64,000 bases of DNA from the NCBI GenBank assembly GCA_965246745.1, contig OZ251980.1, positions 2,790,001-2,854,000 on the forward strand, read 5' to 3'. The notes below the pieces were generated by a model that saw nothing but the letters and a program-made list of their open reading frames with translations, made no database searches and was not told the origin of the DNA. Both the position numbers and the translations under genes were made by a program. This document shows, in pieces, positions 7,190-15,234 of the stretch. The stretch's first letter is position 1; the number at the start of each line of letters is the position of its first letter. Source of the DNA: JANXMY01 sp965246745 (GTDB lineage: Bacteria > Armatimonadota > Armatimonadia > Armatimonadales > Capsulimonadaceae).

Positions 7190-7987
7190 CTAGTGCCCCG
7201 GCGTCAGGGTTGTGTACGGGTCAGGCTGAAAGTTCGGAAGCGTGACGCTGGAATAACCTTCGTCGCCGCCGGACTTTTGCAGCGGGACGCCGTCGGCGCG
7301 GAGCGTGATGTTGGACGTTCGGTCGCCGTCCAGCTCGCCGGAGTTGTCGTCGTTGTAGACGTTTAGCGGCTTGCCGGTGATTTGGGCCAGGCTGCCGGCG
7401 CTTTCGGTGAAGCCGCGCAGGTACACATGGCCGCCGCGCTTGAAGACAGTCCAGCGGTTCCCGGCGGCGACGGTGCTGACAGACACCTGGGACAGCGGCC
7501 TGCGGTCGGAAATCTGAGTCAGCGCGGCATCGTCGGCGTAGACTTCCGCGCCGTCGGGAACGGCGGACAGCGGGCGCAGGACCGGGGCGGCGATTGGGGC
7601 GTGGGTGTGGCCCCAGGGGTGGGGGATGACGCCCGCGCTCATTAGAACCGCGATGACCAGGGCGGGGGCGACAAGAACACGCCAGCCGCGCCGCCGGGTC
7701 TTGGCGTCTATCTTCGGCGCAGTCGCCGCCGCCGGAACCGAAACTGCGGCAGCGGCTTTGGCCCGCTGCTTTTGCACCTCAGCCCAAATCTCGTCGGAAG
7801 TCGAGTCGAGATTTAGCTCGGAGACGGCCTGATCCAGCGGGATCGTCTTGGCGTCGGCCTGCCGCCGGGCCTCAATCGCGGCGAGGGCGGCGGTCAGCTC
7901 TTCGGGCGTGACCCGCGCCTGCGCGACGGAGACCGGCGGAATAGAAACAGGCGGCTCGGGCACGGCAGCATCTTGGTTTTTCAGCAT
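7190..7987 (-). CDS. Single-pass membrane protein, paralogue of its downstream neighbour
   Basis: 265 residues, not recognised. The N-terminal domain contains ARVTPEELTAALAAIEARRQ and a second helix pair ending in DEIWAEVQKQRAK. A basic stretch precedes one transmembrane helix (about 103-118), and the external C-terminal domain carries WTVFKRGGHVYLRGF, matching WTLVKHDGKIYVRGW in the paralogue. The 43-bp gap and shared strand indicate an operon with the gene at 6403-7146 and perhaps the flavoprotein. A sensory or envelope role is possible; nothing in the sequence fixes it. Confidence 0.7.
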   Translation of the reverse strand: MLKNQDAAVPEPPVSIPPVSVAQARVTPEELTAALAAIEARRQADAKTIPLDQAVSELNLDSTSDEIWAEVQKQRAKAAAAVSVPAAATAPKIDAKTRRRGWRVLVAPALVIAVLMSAGVIPHPWGHTHAPIAAPVLRPLSAVPDGAEVYADDAALTQISDRRPLSQVSVSTVAAGNRWTVFKRGGHVYLRGFTESAGSLAQITGKPLNVYNDDNSGELDGDRTSNITLRADGVPLQKSGGDEGYSSVTLPNFQPDPYTTLTPGH

Positions 7988-8025
7988 GGGGCGGCCTCAC
8001 AGGAAAAGCGCGAAAACAAACGGCG

Positions 8026-9411
8026 TCAGACTGGAACTACGCCGGCGGGCGGGGGCGAAGTTTCCTGTACCGGCGGGTCGGCGTGCCGGGTGAACAGCAG
8101 GCGGCGGATGCGGCGGCCGGTGACTTCGGCGACCGACACGTCGTAGCCGTCGAGGCGCACGCTGGCCCCGTGGCGGGGGGGAAGGCGCAGCGCATGGAGC
8201 GCATAGCCGCCGACGGTGTCGTAGTCGTCAGGGTTGTGGATCGGAATGCCCAGCGTTTCGGAAACTTCGTCCAGCGCGACCGTGCCGGCGACTGAAAACG
8301 AGCGGCCGTCGTCGCCGAGCGGCAGCAGCGGCGGCGGCTCGTCGTGCTCGTCTTGGATTTCCCCAATCAGCTCTTCAATAATATCTTCCAGCGTCACCAA
8401 GCCTGCCGTGCCGCCGTATTCGTCCACCACGACCGCTTGATGAGTATGGCTTTTTTGCAGCTCTTTGAGCAGCTCGTCAATCGGCTTGGTTTCGGGAATG
8501 CCGATGATCTCGCGCTTGATGCCGGCAATCTCGGCCTGCGGGTCGCCGGCAATCGCCAGCAGGTCTTTGATATGCACCATGCCGACCACATGGTCGCGGT
8601 CGCCGTCGCACAGCGGGTAGCGGGTGAAGCCGTTTTCGGTCGCTACTTCGATGTTGCGCCCGATACTCCACGTCGTAGACAAATACACCATGTCTACGCG
8701 CGGCACCATAATCTCTTTGGCCTGCGTATGGGCGAAGTCAAAGACATTCTCGGCGATCTCGATTTCCGACGGCCGCAGCTCCCCCTGCCGGTGCGAGTGG
8801 GCCATAATCGCAAGAATTTCTTCTTCCGAGTGCGCCTGCTCGTGGGCGTCGCCGGGTTCAATGTGCAGCGGCCGGGCGATGGCTTTGGCGGCGGATTCGA
8901 GGACAAAAATGAGGGGGTAGCCGAGCAGAAGAAACAGGGTCATCGGGCGGGACACGGCCAGCGCGGTGCGCTCGGTGTGCGCGATGACCCACCACTTCGG
9001 CAATAATTCGCCGAAGATGATATGAAAAAACGTAATCAGCACAAAGCCGAACCCGAGGGCGATCACATGCGCCGTTTCGGACTGCGGCCCGATCCCGAGC
9101 GCTTCAAACAGCCCGCGCAGAAGGTGGGCGACCGCCGGCTCGCCGACCGCGCCGAGCGCGAGCGACGCCAGGGTGACGCCCATTTGGGTCCCGGAAAGAT
9201 AGGTGTCGAGCCGTGTCAGCAGCGCGGCCACGGCGCGGGCGGGGACACTGCCTTCTTCGACCAGCTCGGCGACGCGGGTTTGGCGCACGCGAATAATCGC
9301 AAACTCGGCGGCGACAAAAAAGCCGTTGGCCGCGACCAGCAGCAGCGTCAAGGCCAGCATGAGAAAGTCATGGGTCTGGGCGGCGTGGAGTTGTGATGAG
9401 GGAGGTTCCAT
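8026..9411 (-). CDS. CNNM/CBS/CorC-domain membrane protein (HlyC/CorC family)
   Basis: 461 residues with the standard layout of the family: an N-terminal CNNM (DUF21) membrane domain with several helices (about 16-175, including GELLPKWWVIAH), two CBS domains (about 215-350, with VPRVDMVYL and EYGGTAGLVTLEDIIEELIGEI) and a C-terminal CorC/HlyC domain (about 365-445). Members are inner-membrane proteins linked to Mg2+ or Co2+ export and resistance; the older name 'hemolysin' is misleading. It appears monocistronic, behind its own promoter at 9508-9536. Confidence 0.85.
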   Translation of the reverse strand: MEPPSSQLHAAQTHDFLMLALTLLLVAANGFFVAAEFAIIRVRQTRVAELVEEGSVPARAVAALLTRLDTYLSGTQMGVTLASLALGAVGEPAVAHLLRGLFEALGIGPQSETAHVIALGFGFVLITFFHIIFGELLPKWWVIAHTERTALAVSRPMTLFLLLGYPLIFVLESAAKAIARPLHIEPGDAHEQAHSEEEILAIMAHSHRQGELRPSEIEIAENVFDFAHTQAKEIMVPRVDMVYLSTTWSIGRNIEVATENGFTRYPLCDGDRDHVVGMVHIKDLLAIAGDPQAEIAGIKREIIGIPETKPIDELLKELQKSHTHQAVVVDEYGGTAGLVTLEDIIEELIGEIQDEHDEPPPLLPLGDDGRSFSVAGTVALDEVSETLGIPIHNPDDYDTVGGYALHALRLPPRHGASVRLDGYDVSVAEVTGRRIRRLLFTRHADPPVQETSPPPAGVVPV

Positions 9412-9507
9412 AGCGGCGCGGGCCTTGTGCGCGGCCCGCTGCGCTTCCGGTCAATCCGTGGGTCAGTCTGCCGGAAAGAAAAATGTCCTTTGAGTTTTTG
9501 TGGCTGT

Positions 9508-9536
9508 ATTGTACCCGATAGTGAAGGTTACAACAA
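9508..9536 (-). promoter_or_regulatory. Sigma-70-like promoter of the CorC-family gene
   Basis: TTGTTG, 17-bp spacer and TACAAT on the minus strand. The -35 lies inside the last codons of trpS, and the predicted start is about 90 nt before the ATG at 9411. Confidence 0.5.
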
Positions 9537-10520
9537 TAACGCTTTGCGAACAATCGTCAGCGTGTCCGCCGCCGCTGCGCGGGCGGTCTCGGCCCCGTGA
9601 TTCAAAACGTCCGCGACATAGCCGGGGTCGGCTTCAAGCTTGGCCCGGCGGGCGCGGATCGGGGCGAGGCTCTCGTTGATGATCTCCGCCAGCTCTTTTT
9701 TGGACTGCCCGCAGCCCCGCGCCCCGGCCCGGCACTCATCCCACTGCGTCAAATAATTGGCGGGGTCGTACACCCGGCGCAGCTTGCACGCGACGCAGCC
9801 TTCGGGAATGCCGGGGTCGGTGAGGTGAATCTTGGTCGGGGTCGTGAACGCCGAATTGATCTTTTTCTGGGTCTGCTTCGGCGTGTCCGACAGATAAATG
9901 GCGTTGTCATACGACTTGCTCATCTTGCGCCCGTCCATTCCCGGCACTTCGCCCGAAAACTCGTTGATAACCGCGTCGGGTTCGGGGAACACGTCCTGCC
10001 CGACCAAGTGATTGAAGCGGCGGGCGATCTCACGCGAGATTTCAATGTGCGCGGCCTGGTCGCGGCCGACCGGCACGGCATGGGCGCGGTAGACGATAAT
10101 ATCGGCGGTTTGCAGCACCGGGTAGCCGAGCAGGCCGTAGGAAACCTGCGTGTCGTTTTCTTTCACTAAATCGCGCTTCTCTTTGTACGTCGGCACCCGC
10201 TCCAGCCAGCCGACCGGCGTGACCATAGACAGCAGCAGGTGCAGCTCCGCATGCTCGGGCACCGCCGACTGCCGGAAAATCGCGCACTTGGCGGGGTCCA
10301 GCCCGGCGGCCAGATAATCCAGCGCGGTCTGCTTGGACGCTTCGGCGATGTCGAAGCGCTTTTCGGCCACCGTGGTCAGCGCGTGCCAGTCGGCGATCAT
10401 GCAGAACATCTCGAACTCGTCCTGCCGCTGCACCCAGGGCTTCAGCGCCCCTTCCAGGTTGCCCAAGTGCAGAAAGCCCCCGCCGGTCGGCTGCATGCCC
10501 GAAAGTAGTCGTTTTGTCAT
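9528..10520 (-). CDS. trpS: Tryptophanyl-tRNA synthetase
   Basis: 330-residue class Ic aminoacyl-tRNA synthetase that charges tRNA-Trp. It starts MTKRLLSGMQPTG; the HIGH-equivalent is GGGFLHLGN at about 13-21, and the KMSKS loop is intact (DGRKMSKSYDN at about 195-205). Length is normal for bacterial TrpRS. The ATG at 10520 is chosen over an upstream in-frame start because the family begins here. The 157-bp gap upstream contains small hairpins but no T-box or Trp-leader that I can recognise. Confidence 0.93.
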   Translation of the reverse strand: MTKRLLSGMQPTGGGFLHLGNLEGALKPWVQRQDEFEMFCMIADWHALTTVAEKRFDIAEASKQTALDYLAAGLDPAKCAIFRQSAVPEHAELHLLLSMVTPVGWLERVPTYKEKRDLVKENDTQVSYGLLGYPVLQTADIIVYRAHAVPVGRDQAAHIEISREIARRFNHLVGQDVFPEPDAVINEFSGEVPGMDGRKMSKSYDNAIYLSDTPKQTQKKINSAFTTPTKIHLTDPGIPEGCVACKLRRVYDPANYLTQWDECRAGARGCGQSKKELAEIINESLAPIRARRAKLEADPGYVADVLNHGAETARAAAADTLTIVRKALLL

Positions 10521-10677
10521 AGTGGTTGTCAAGAAACCCAAACAGCCACGGATTGAAACCGAGGCTGGAATAAACCAGTGTCGCGGCGACACAAGACGCA
10601 GCGTACTGGTTCTGCGTCGCCTCGCCGCTGTGCTTTGTGTCAGCTCTGGCTCGTGATGCTCCGGCTTGCGCCGGCGG
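10521..10677 (-). other. Gap between the rhomboid gene and trpS with small hairpins
   Basis: Two short hairpins are visible on the minus strand (gacgcag...ctgcgtc and gtgtcgccgcgacac). There is no T-box sequence, no U-tract and no clear promoter. It may form a structured trpS leader, but no known class fits. Confidence 0.3.
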
Positions 10678-11622
10678 CTACTCCCCCGGCCCTGCGTTTT
10701 CCGCCGCTTGCTGCGCTTCGGCCGCTGCTTTTGCCGCCCCGACGACGTTTTTGCGGCTTAACTCTTCCCGCGCGATGCTGTTCCACGCCAGGCTGATGTT
10801 GAACCAGAGGTCGTGCGGGTCGCTGCCGTGCCGCAGGCTGGCTTGGTACCACCCAATCGCCTGCGCGTAGCGCTTGCCGCTAAACTCTCGGTTTCCCTTC
10901 CACAACGTCCAGTCGCCCGACCAGGGCTGCCAGGCGCAGGCGAGAACGCACGCCGCCGTCAAAACCGCCAGCGGCGCGGCCCATGCCCACCGGCGGCGGG
11001 GCGCGTAAAACAAGTAGCCGATGCAGAGGCCGAACAAAAACCCGCCGGCATGAGCGCCGTTGGCGACATGCAGGCCGAGCCAGTGAAAATACGTCGCAAA
11101 AACGCAGAACACGCCCCAGCCGATCATATACTGCAAGTTGTCGCGCGTCGCGACTGCCCGCCACGAGTCATCGTAGCCCCGCCCGGCCCACAGGAGGCCG
11201 AACAGGGCATACACAACCCCCGACAGGCCGATCCCGGTTTGGCCCGAAAGCAAAAGCTGCGTCGCCGATCCGGCGGCGGCGGCAGCCACAACAAAGCCGA
11301 GGTACACCCAGGGCGGCAGGGTGCGCTCGAGAACGCGGCCAAGCTGCATCAGCCACAGCAGGTTAAATAGCAGGTGCAGAACCCCGCCGTGGATAAACAC
11401 GGTCGTCACCAGCCCCCACACACGGCCCGACCAAATCTCCTCGGCATCGGCCAGCCCGAACGTGCCGAGGCGGGCGACCAGCGGCCCCGCCGAAGTTCCC
11501 AGCGCAGCGGCCCCGGTGATGATCACCGACAGCGCGGCCAGCACGACCGTGAAAATCGGCACATCCGCCAGCGGGTCCGCCCGTTGCCGGCGGGCCTGCG
11601 AAAAGTCCCAAGCGTCAGGCAT
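10678..11622 (-). CDS. Rhomboid-family intramembrane serine protease
   Basis: 314-residue polytopic membrane protein. The rhomboid catalytic features are present: HGGVLHLLFN in the second transmembrane segment (about 79-87), catalytic Ser134 in GIGLSGVVYALFG and His191 in NGAHAGGFLFG. About 90 C-terminal cytoplasmic residues follow the last helix and contain a repeat-like 'YAQAIGWYQASLRHG' helix pair that may be a single TPR. The true start is ATG 11622; longer in-frame starts fall into the upstream repeat. It should cleave transmembrane helices; the substrate is unknown. Confidence 0.85.
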   Translation of the reverse strand: MPDAWDFSQARRQRADPLADVPIFTVVLAALSVIITGAAALGTSAGPLVARLGTFGLADAEEIWSGRVWGLVTTVFIHGGVLHLLFNLLWLMQLGRVLERTLPPWVYLGFVVAAAAAGSATQLLLSGQTGIGLSGVVYALFGLLWAGRGYDDSWRAVATRDNLQYMIGWGVFCVFATYFHWLGLHVANGAHAGGFLFGLCIGYLFYAPRRRWAWAAPLAVLTAACVLACAWQPWSGDWTLWKGNREFSGKRYAQAIGWYQASLRHGSDPHDLWFNISLAWNSIAREELSRKNVVGAAKAAAEAQQAAENAGPGE

Positions 11623-11635
11623 ATCGGCGTCTTTT

Positions 11636-11687
11636 CTTTCGTCCGAAGGACGACTTTGACAGCGAGTGGAGTTTACTCCCTCGCTCG
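11636..11687. repeat. Intergenic palindromic repeat, family B copy 1 (short)
   Basis: Carries tcgtccgaaggacga and the arm agcgagtggagtttactccctcgct. The same words recur at 21172-21360, 26966-27047 and 31919-32046. It lies between lysA and the rhomboid gene. Confidence 0.75.
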
Positions 11688-11698
11688 ATTTCCGGTTT

Positions 11699-13024
11699 CT
11701 AAGCCAGCCGGTCCGGGACGACATCCAGGCGGACAATGTCGTCCAATGTTTCGCGCCGGGACACCAAATCGGCCCGGCCGTTCTGCACAAAAACGCAGGC
11801 GGGCTTGGTGAAGCGGTTGTAATTGGACGCCATCGCGTAGTTGTACGCGCCGGTGGACTGCACGGCCAGAATGTCGCCGGTTTCAAGCGGCTGCGTCCGC
11901 GCGGCCCCGATCAAAATATCCGTTTCGCAGTGCTTTCCGGCCACCGCCACGGTCTGCGTTTTCGGCTCCCCGGCTTTATTTGCCGCAAGCACTTCATACA
12001 CGGCATCGTAAAGCTGCGGGCGCGGGTTGTCCGACATGCCGCCATCAATCGCGGCGTAGATGCGCGTCCCCGGCGCTTCGGGAACGGCGACTTGTTTGAT
12101 GACGCCGACCGTGTACAGCGTCGTGCCCGCTTCGCCGACCAGGGTGCGGCCCGGCTCCTGCCAGAGTTCGGGTTCAGGAACGCCGTATTTGGCGAGCGCA
12201 GTCTGGAGGGCCGTGACGACCGTTTCCGCGAATTCGTCATAAGTTGGTGGCTGCTGCTCTTCGGTGTACCGGATGCCGAGGCCGCCGCCGATGTCGAGCA
12301 CTGCCGCCGTCCACCCGGTCGCGTCGGAAACTTTTTTGAGGAAGCCGACCATGATGTCAATCGCCTGCTCGTGGGTCTGCGTGTCCAGAAGCTGCGACCC
12401 GATATGGCAGTGCAGTCCCGACAAGGACAAGTGCGGGGCCGCGCCGAGCGCTTCGGTGACGGCGTCCATCGCCCCGCCGCCCGCCGCCGACAGGCCGAAC
12501 TTGGTGTCTTCCTGCCCGGTGCGAATGCGCCGGTGCGTGTGCGGGTCAATGCCGGGCGTCACCCGGATCAAAATCTTTTGGGTGACGCCCAGCGCTTTCG
12601 CCCCGGCCGCCAGCCGCCGCAGCTCGGGCAGGTTGTCTACGACCACATGCCCGACCCCGTGTTCCAGGGCCATCGTCAGCTCGGCATCGGACTTGTTGTT
12701 GCCGTGCAGCAGCACCCGCTCCCTCGGAAAGCCGGCTTTGATCGCCGTGTACAGCTCGCCTGCCGACGCCACATCGAGGCTCAGCCCTTCGGACTCGATC
12801 ACTTTGCAGATCGCGAGATTGAGATAGGCTTTCGACGCAAACGAAATGTCGTTTTTCGGGTAGCGCGACTCAAATGCCGCCTTGTACCGGCGGCAGTTGT
12901 CCCGGATGACCCCCTCGTCCATCACATACAGCGGCGTCCCGAACTCCCGCGCCAAATCAAGCGCATCGCACCCGCCGATCTCCAAATGCCCCTGCGCGTT
13001 GATGCGCTGGCCGCCAAGCAGCAT
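11699..13024 (-). CDS. lysA: Diaminopimelate decarboxylase
   Basis: 441-residue fold-type III PLP enzyme that converts meso-diaminopimelate to L-lysine, the last step of lysine synthesis. Visible are the PLP lysine in SFASKAYLNLAI (about 57-68), glycine-rich phosphate binding in LDIGGGLGIRY, EPGRTLVGEAG (about 299-309) and the active-site cysteine region HCETDILIGA. It starts at ATG 13024 with GAGGA 7 nt upstream. The leader holds a terminator-like hairpin very close to the predicted transcription start. Confidence 0.92.
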   Translation of the reverse strand: MLLGGQRINAQGHLEIGGCDALDLAREFGTPLYVMDEGVIRDNCRRYKAAFESRYPKNDISFASKAYLNLAICKVIESEGLSLDVASAGELYTAIKAGFPRERVLLHGNNKSDAELTMALEHGVGHVVVDNLPELRRLAAGAKALGVTQKILIRVTPGIDPHTHRRIRTGQEDTKFGLSAAGGGAMDAVTEALGAAPHLSLSGLHCHIGSQLLDTQTHEQAIDIMVGFLKKVSDATGWTAAVLDIGGGLGIRYTEEQQPPTYDEFAETVVTALQTALAKYGVPEPELWQEPGRTLVGEAGTTLYTVGVIKQVAVPEAPGTRIYAAIDGGMSDNPRPQLYDAVYEVLAANKAGEPKTQTVAVAGKHCETDILIGAARTQPLETGDILAVQSTGAYNYAMASNYNRFTKPACVFVQNGRADLVSRRETLDDIVRLDVVPDRLA

Positions 13025-13062
13025 GGTCAATTCCTCATTCCACCAAAAAAATTGTCTTCCAC

Positions 13063-13097
13063 AAAAAAAGCCCGCTCCGCCGGAAAGCGGACGGGGT
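13063..13097 (-). terminator. Terminator-like hairpin in the lysA leader
   Basis: On the minus strand a GC stem (cccgtccgc / gcggagcggg, with a bulge) is followed by a run of seven T. It lies between the lysA promoter and the lysA start, so it would act as an attenuator. It is too small for a lysine riboswitch. Confidence 0.5.
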
Positions 13098-13107
13098 TGA
13101 TAGCGTC

Positions 13108-13137
13108 ATTTTAGCATGGAACACCGATGGAAGTCAA
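13108..13137 (-). promoter_or_regulatory. Sigma-70 promoter of lysA
   Basis: TTGACT, 18-bp spacer and TAAAAT on the minus strand, about 85 bp upstream of the lysA ATG. Confidence 0.6.
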
Positions 13138-13214
13138 TAATCCCGCATTGTTAGCAGGAACCCGGCAGGCCGCCCCCGCCGAACATAGGCATAGGAAATT
13201 TCCAGGAGAAACCC

Positions 13215-13448
13215 ATGTCGCTTTCGGGTACTGTCAGCTCGGTCGCCGCCGCAAATCCCGCCGCCGGGGCGGCCGTTCAAAAACAAAGCGTCACCGGCGC
13301 GGTTCTGGCAAGCCTGACCGCCGGCACCGAGACCGACCCCGGCGCGTCGTCCCTGCTCGGGGCCGTCTTTGGGCAAGCACAGGAAGTGCAGACGCTTCTC
13401 GCAAGCCTTCAGCCGCATCTCGGCCGAAACGTCAACACGACGGCCTAA
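13215..13448 (+). CDS. Small Ala-rich protein of unknown function
   Basis: 77 residues, not recognised, starting at ATG 13215 behind AGGAG. No signal peptide. A low-complexity Ala/Val/Ser N-terminal half precedes an amphipathic C-terminal helix (LGAVFGQAQEVQTLLASLQPHL). It ends NVNTTA, almost the same as the DLDTTA end of the next gene 34 bp downstream, so the two form a pair on one transcript. Confidence 0.6.
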   Translation: MSLSGTVSSVAAANPAAGAAVQKQSVTGAVLASLTAGTETDPGASSLLGAVFGQAQEVQTLLASLQPHLGRNVNTTA

Positions 13449-13482
13449 GTCCGAACGCCCGTGTCCGTCCAGAAAAAACACC

Positions 13483-13830
13483 ATGTCCAGCACAATTCCC
13501 GCCCTGCCGGCCGCTCCGGCGGTCCCCGCCCCGCCCCAAGCGCCCGCCAAAGCGCTTGAAGCCGCGCCGCCCGCCAAAGCCGCCGACTTGAAAGCCCTCG
13601 ACTTAAAAGTCTTCGACGCGAAAGCGCCGGAAAAAACAAGCGCGGACACGCCGCGCCCTGCCGAGCGCCACCCGACCGAGCGCCGCGCCGTGTCCGCGCT
13701 GTCGCCCGCCGATGTCAGCTATGTGGACTCGCTGCTCGGCATCATTCCCGCCCAGGCCATGTCCCATATTCTGCTCAAAACCGGCATCCCGCAGGCGGGC
13801 CTCGGCCACGACCTCGACACGACCGCTTGA
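13483..13830 (+). CDS. Small Ala/Pro/Lys-rich protein of unknown function
   Basis: 115 residues, not recognised. Residues 1-55 are Ala/Pro/Lys-rich with repeated 'DLKALDLKVFDAK' units; the FliK gene at 21491 has a similar 'DLKTANLKTMDT' run. The C-terminal part (PADVSYVDSLLGIIPAQAMSHILLKTG) looks folded. It ends DLDTTA, matching the end of the preceding small protein. Its stop codon lies in an 18-bp tandem duplication that also supplies two TTGACA boxes for the next gene. Confidence 0.6.
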   Translation: MSSTIPALPAAPAVPAPPQAPAKALEAAPPAKAADLKALDLKVFDAKAPEKTSADTPRPAERHPTERRAVSALSPADVSYVDSLLGIIPAQAMSHILLKTGIPQAGLGHDLDTTA

Positions 13831-13844
13831 CAAATAACGACCGC

Positions 13845-13873
13845 TTGACAAAACCGGCCCGGCGCAGTATAAC
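13845..13873 (+). promoter_or_regulatory. Consensus sigma-70 promoter giving a leaderless DUF488 mRNA
   Basis: TTGACA (13845-13850), exactly 17 bp and TATAAC (13868-13873), only 6 nt before the ATG at 13880. Transcription should start at or next to the ATG. A second TTGACA lies 18 bp upstream in a tandem duplicate. Confidence 0.75.
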
Positions 13874-13879
13874 AGCGCT

Positions 13880-14467
13880 ATGGACCACAGTGAACAGGAT
13901 GTTCCCCAGGCGATTTACACCGTCGGCCATTCCAACCATGCGCCCGACGTGTTTCTGGCGCTGCTTTCGCGCCACGCCGTCGAAGTCCTCATAGACACCC
14001 GCTCGTCGCCGTTTTCGCGCTACGCCCCCCATTTCAGCCGCGCTCCCCTCAAAGCCGCTGTTCAATCTGCCGGCCTTCAGTACGGCTTTTACGGGCGTGA
14101 GCTGGGCGGCCGCCCCGAAAATCCCGCCTTTTACGACTCCGCCGGCCGGGCCGACTACGCCCAACTCGCCTCGTCCGAACCCTTTCAAGCCGCGCTCGCC
14201 CGCCTCGCCGCCGGGGCGGCAAAGCGCCGCACCGCGCTCCTGTGCAGCGAGGAAAACCCGTCCGTCTGCCACCGCCGCCTGCTCCTTGCCCGCGTTCTCT
14301 TTGAGTCCGGCCGCGCCGTCGTTCATATTCGGGGCGACGGGCGCTTGGAGTCCGAAGCCGACCTGCGGGAGCGCGATGCCCAGACCCGCCAGCAAAGCCT
14401 CTTTGACGACGACTCTGAGGCTGCCGGGTGGACTTCGCTGAAGCCGGTTTTGCCGCTTTCACTTTAA
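13880..14467 (+). CDS. DUF488-family protein
   Basis: 195 residues matching the DUF488 family: IYTVGHSNHAPDVFLALL at about 12-29, LIDTRSSPFSRYAPHFS (about 37-53), FYGRELGGRP and, near residue 130, LLCSEENPSVCHRRLLLARVL, which includes the conserved Cys/His/Arg cluster. The biochemical role of the family is not established. It is followed 21 bp downstream by a dual-OB protein, a pairing that suggests joint function with nucleic acids. Transcription appears to start at the ATG itself. Confidence 0.85.
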   Translation: MDHSEQDVPQAIYTVGHSNHAPDVFLALLSRHAVEVLIDTRSSPFSRYAPHFSRAPLKAAVQSAGLQYGFYGRELGGRPENPAFYDSAGRADYAQLASSEPFQAALARLAAGAAKRRTALLCSEENPSVCHRRLLLARVLFESGRAVVHIRGDGRLESEADLRERDAQTRQQSLFDDDSEAAGWTSLKPVLPLSL

Positions 14468-14488
14468 CCGCACACGGAGGAACGCGCC

Positions 14489-15217
14489 ATGCCAGGGACG
14501 GCTCTTGCTTTGCACACTGCCGCAGAAACGGTTGAAATACTTTGCCTCGCCAACTCACGCAAGCTCCAGGGCCGCTGCATTGCCGGGCTTCGCACCGACG
14601 GCGGCAGCGGGTGGGTGCGGCTTGTCGCGGCAAACGGCGACGGGACGCTGTTCCCGGCCGAGTACCGCCTGCCCGGCGGCGCGGAGCCGCAGCTTTTGGA
14701 GGTTCTCCAAATCCCCTGCGCCGGCCCGAAGCCCGCCCCGCATCAGCCGGAAAATCTCCGAATTCAGCGCGTCCCGTGGCAGCGCGGGGCCTGCCCCTCG
14801 CCCGGCGTAGTCCAAGCGCTGCTCGAGGCGCATCTTTCCAAAAGCCCGCTGCTGCTGGGAAACTTCGGCGACAAGCGCGACTACGCGCAGATTATGCTGA
14901 AGCCCGCCGCCGAGTCGCTGACACTGATCGCCCCGGACGATCTCCTGTGGCGCATTCAGCCGTCCCCGCGCGGCGCTCGCCAAACCAAAGCCGACTTTCG
15001 CCTCACCCGCACCCCCTACTGCCTTTCGATTACCGACCCCGTGTGGACACAAAAACTGGCACACCTGCCGTATGGCGTGTATCCCAAAGACGCGGCAGGA
15101 ATTCCGGCCGCCGACCGCGTATTGTTCACCATCAGCCTCAGCGAGCCGACCGACTGGAACAACCACTGCTACAAATTAGTGGCCGGTGTTCTTGTTCTGC
15201 CGCCGGGTGCGCCGTGA
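14489..15217 (+). CDS. Dual OB-domain protein
   Basis: 242 residues resembling the dual OB-containing (DuOB) family: VEILCLANSRKLQGRCIAG at the N-terminus, GWVRLVA, EPQLLEVLQIP, HQPENLRI and, towards the C-terminus, FRLTRTPYCLSITDP. OB folds commonly bind single-stranded nucleic acid; no enzyme motif is visible. It starts at ATG 14489 behind GAGGAA and forms a two-gene unit with the DUF488 gene. Family assignment is from remembered motifs and should be confirmed by profile search. Confidence 0.7.
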   Translation: MPGTALALHTAAETVEILCLANSRKLQGRCIAGLRTDGGSGWVRLVAANGDGTLFPAEYRLPGGAEPQLLEVLQIPCAGPKPAPHQPENLRIQRVPWQRGACPSPGVVQALLEAHLSKSPLLLGNFGDKRDYAQIMLKPAAESLTLIAPDDLLWRIQPSPRGARQTKADFRLTRTPYCLSITDPVWTQKLAHLPYGVYPKDAAGIPAADRVLFTISLSEPTDWNNHCYKLVAGVLVLPPGAP

Positions 15218-15234
15218 AACGCAGGAGATTATTT

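Noticed and set aside
10521..10677. T-box or Trp attenuator before trpS
   Set aside because: No AGGGTGG-type T-box sequence, no leader peptide with Trp codons and no terminator with a U-tract.
13063..13100. Lysine riboswitch before lysA
   Set aside because: The leader is only about 75 nt; the lysine aptamer needs about 170 nt and its core is not present.
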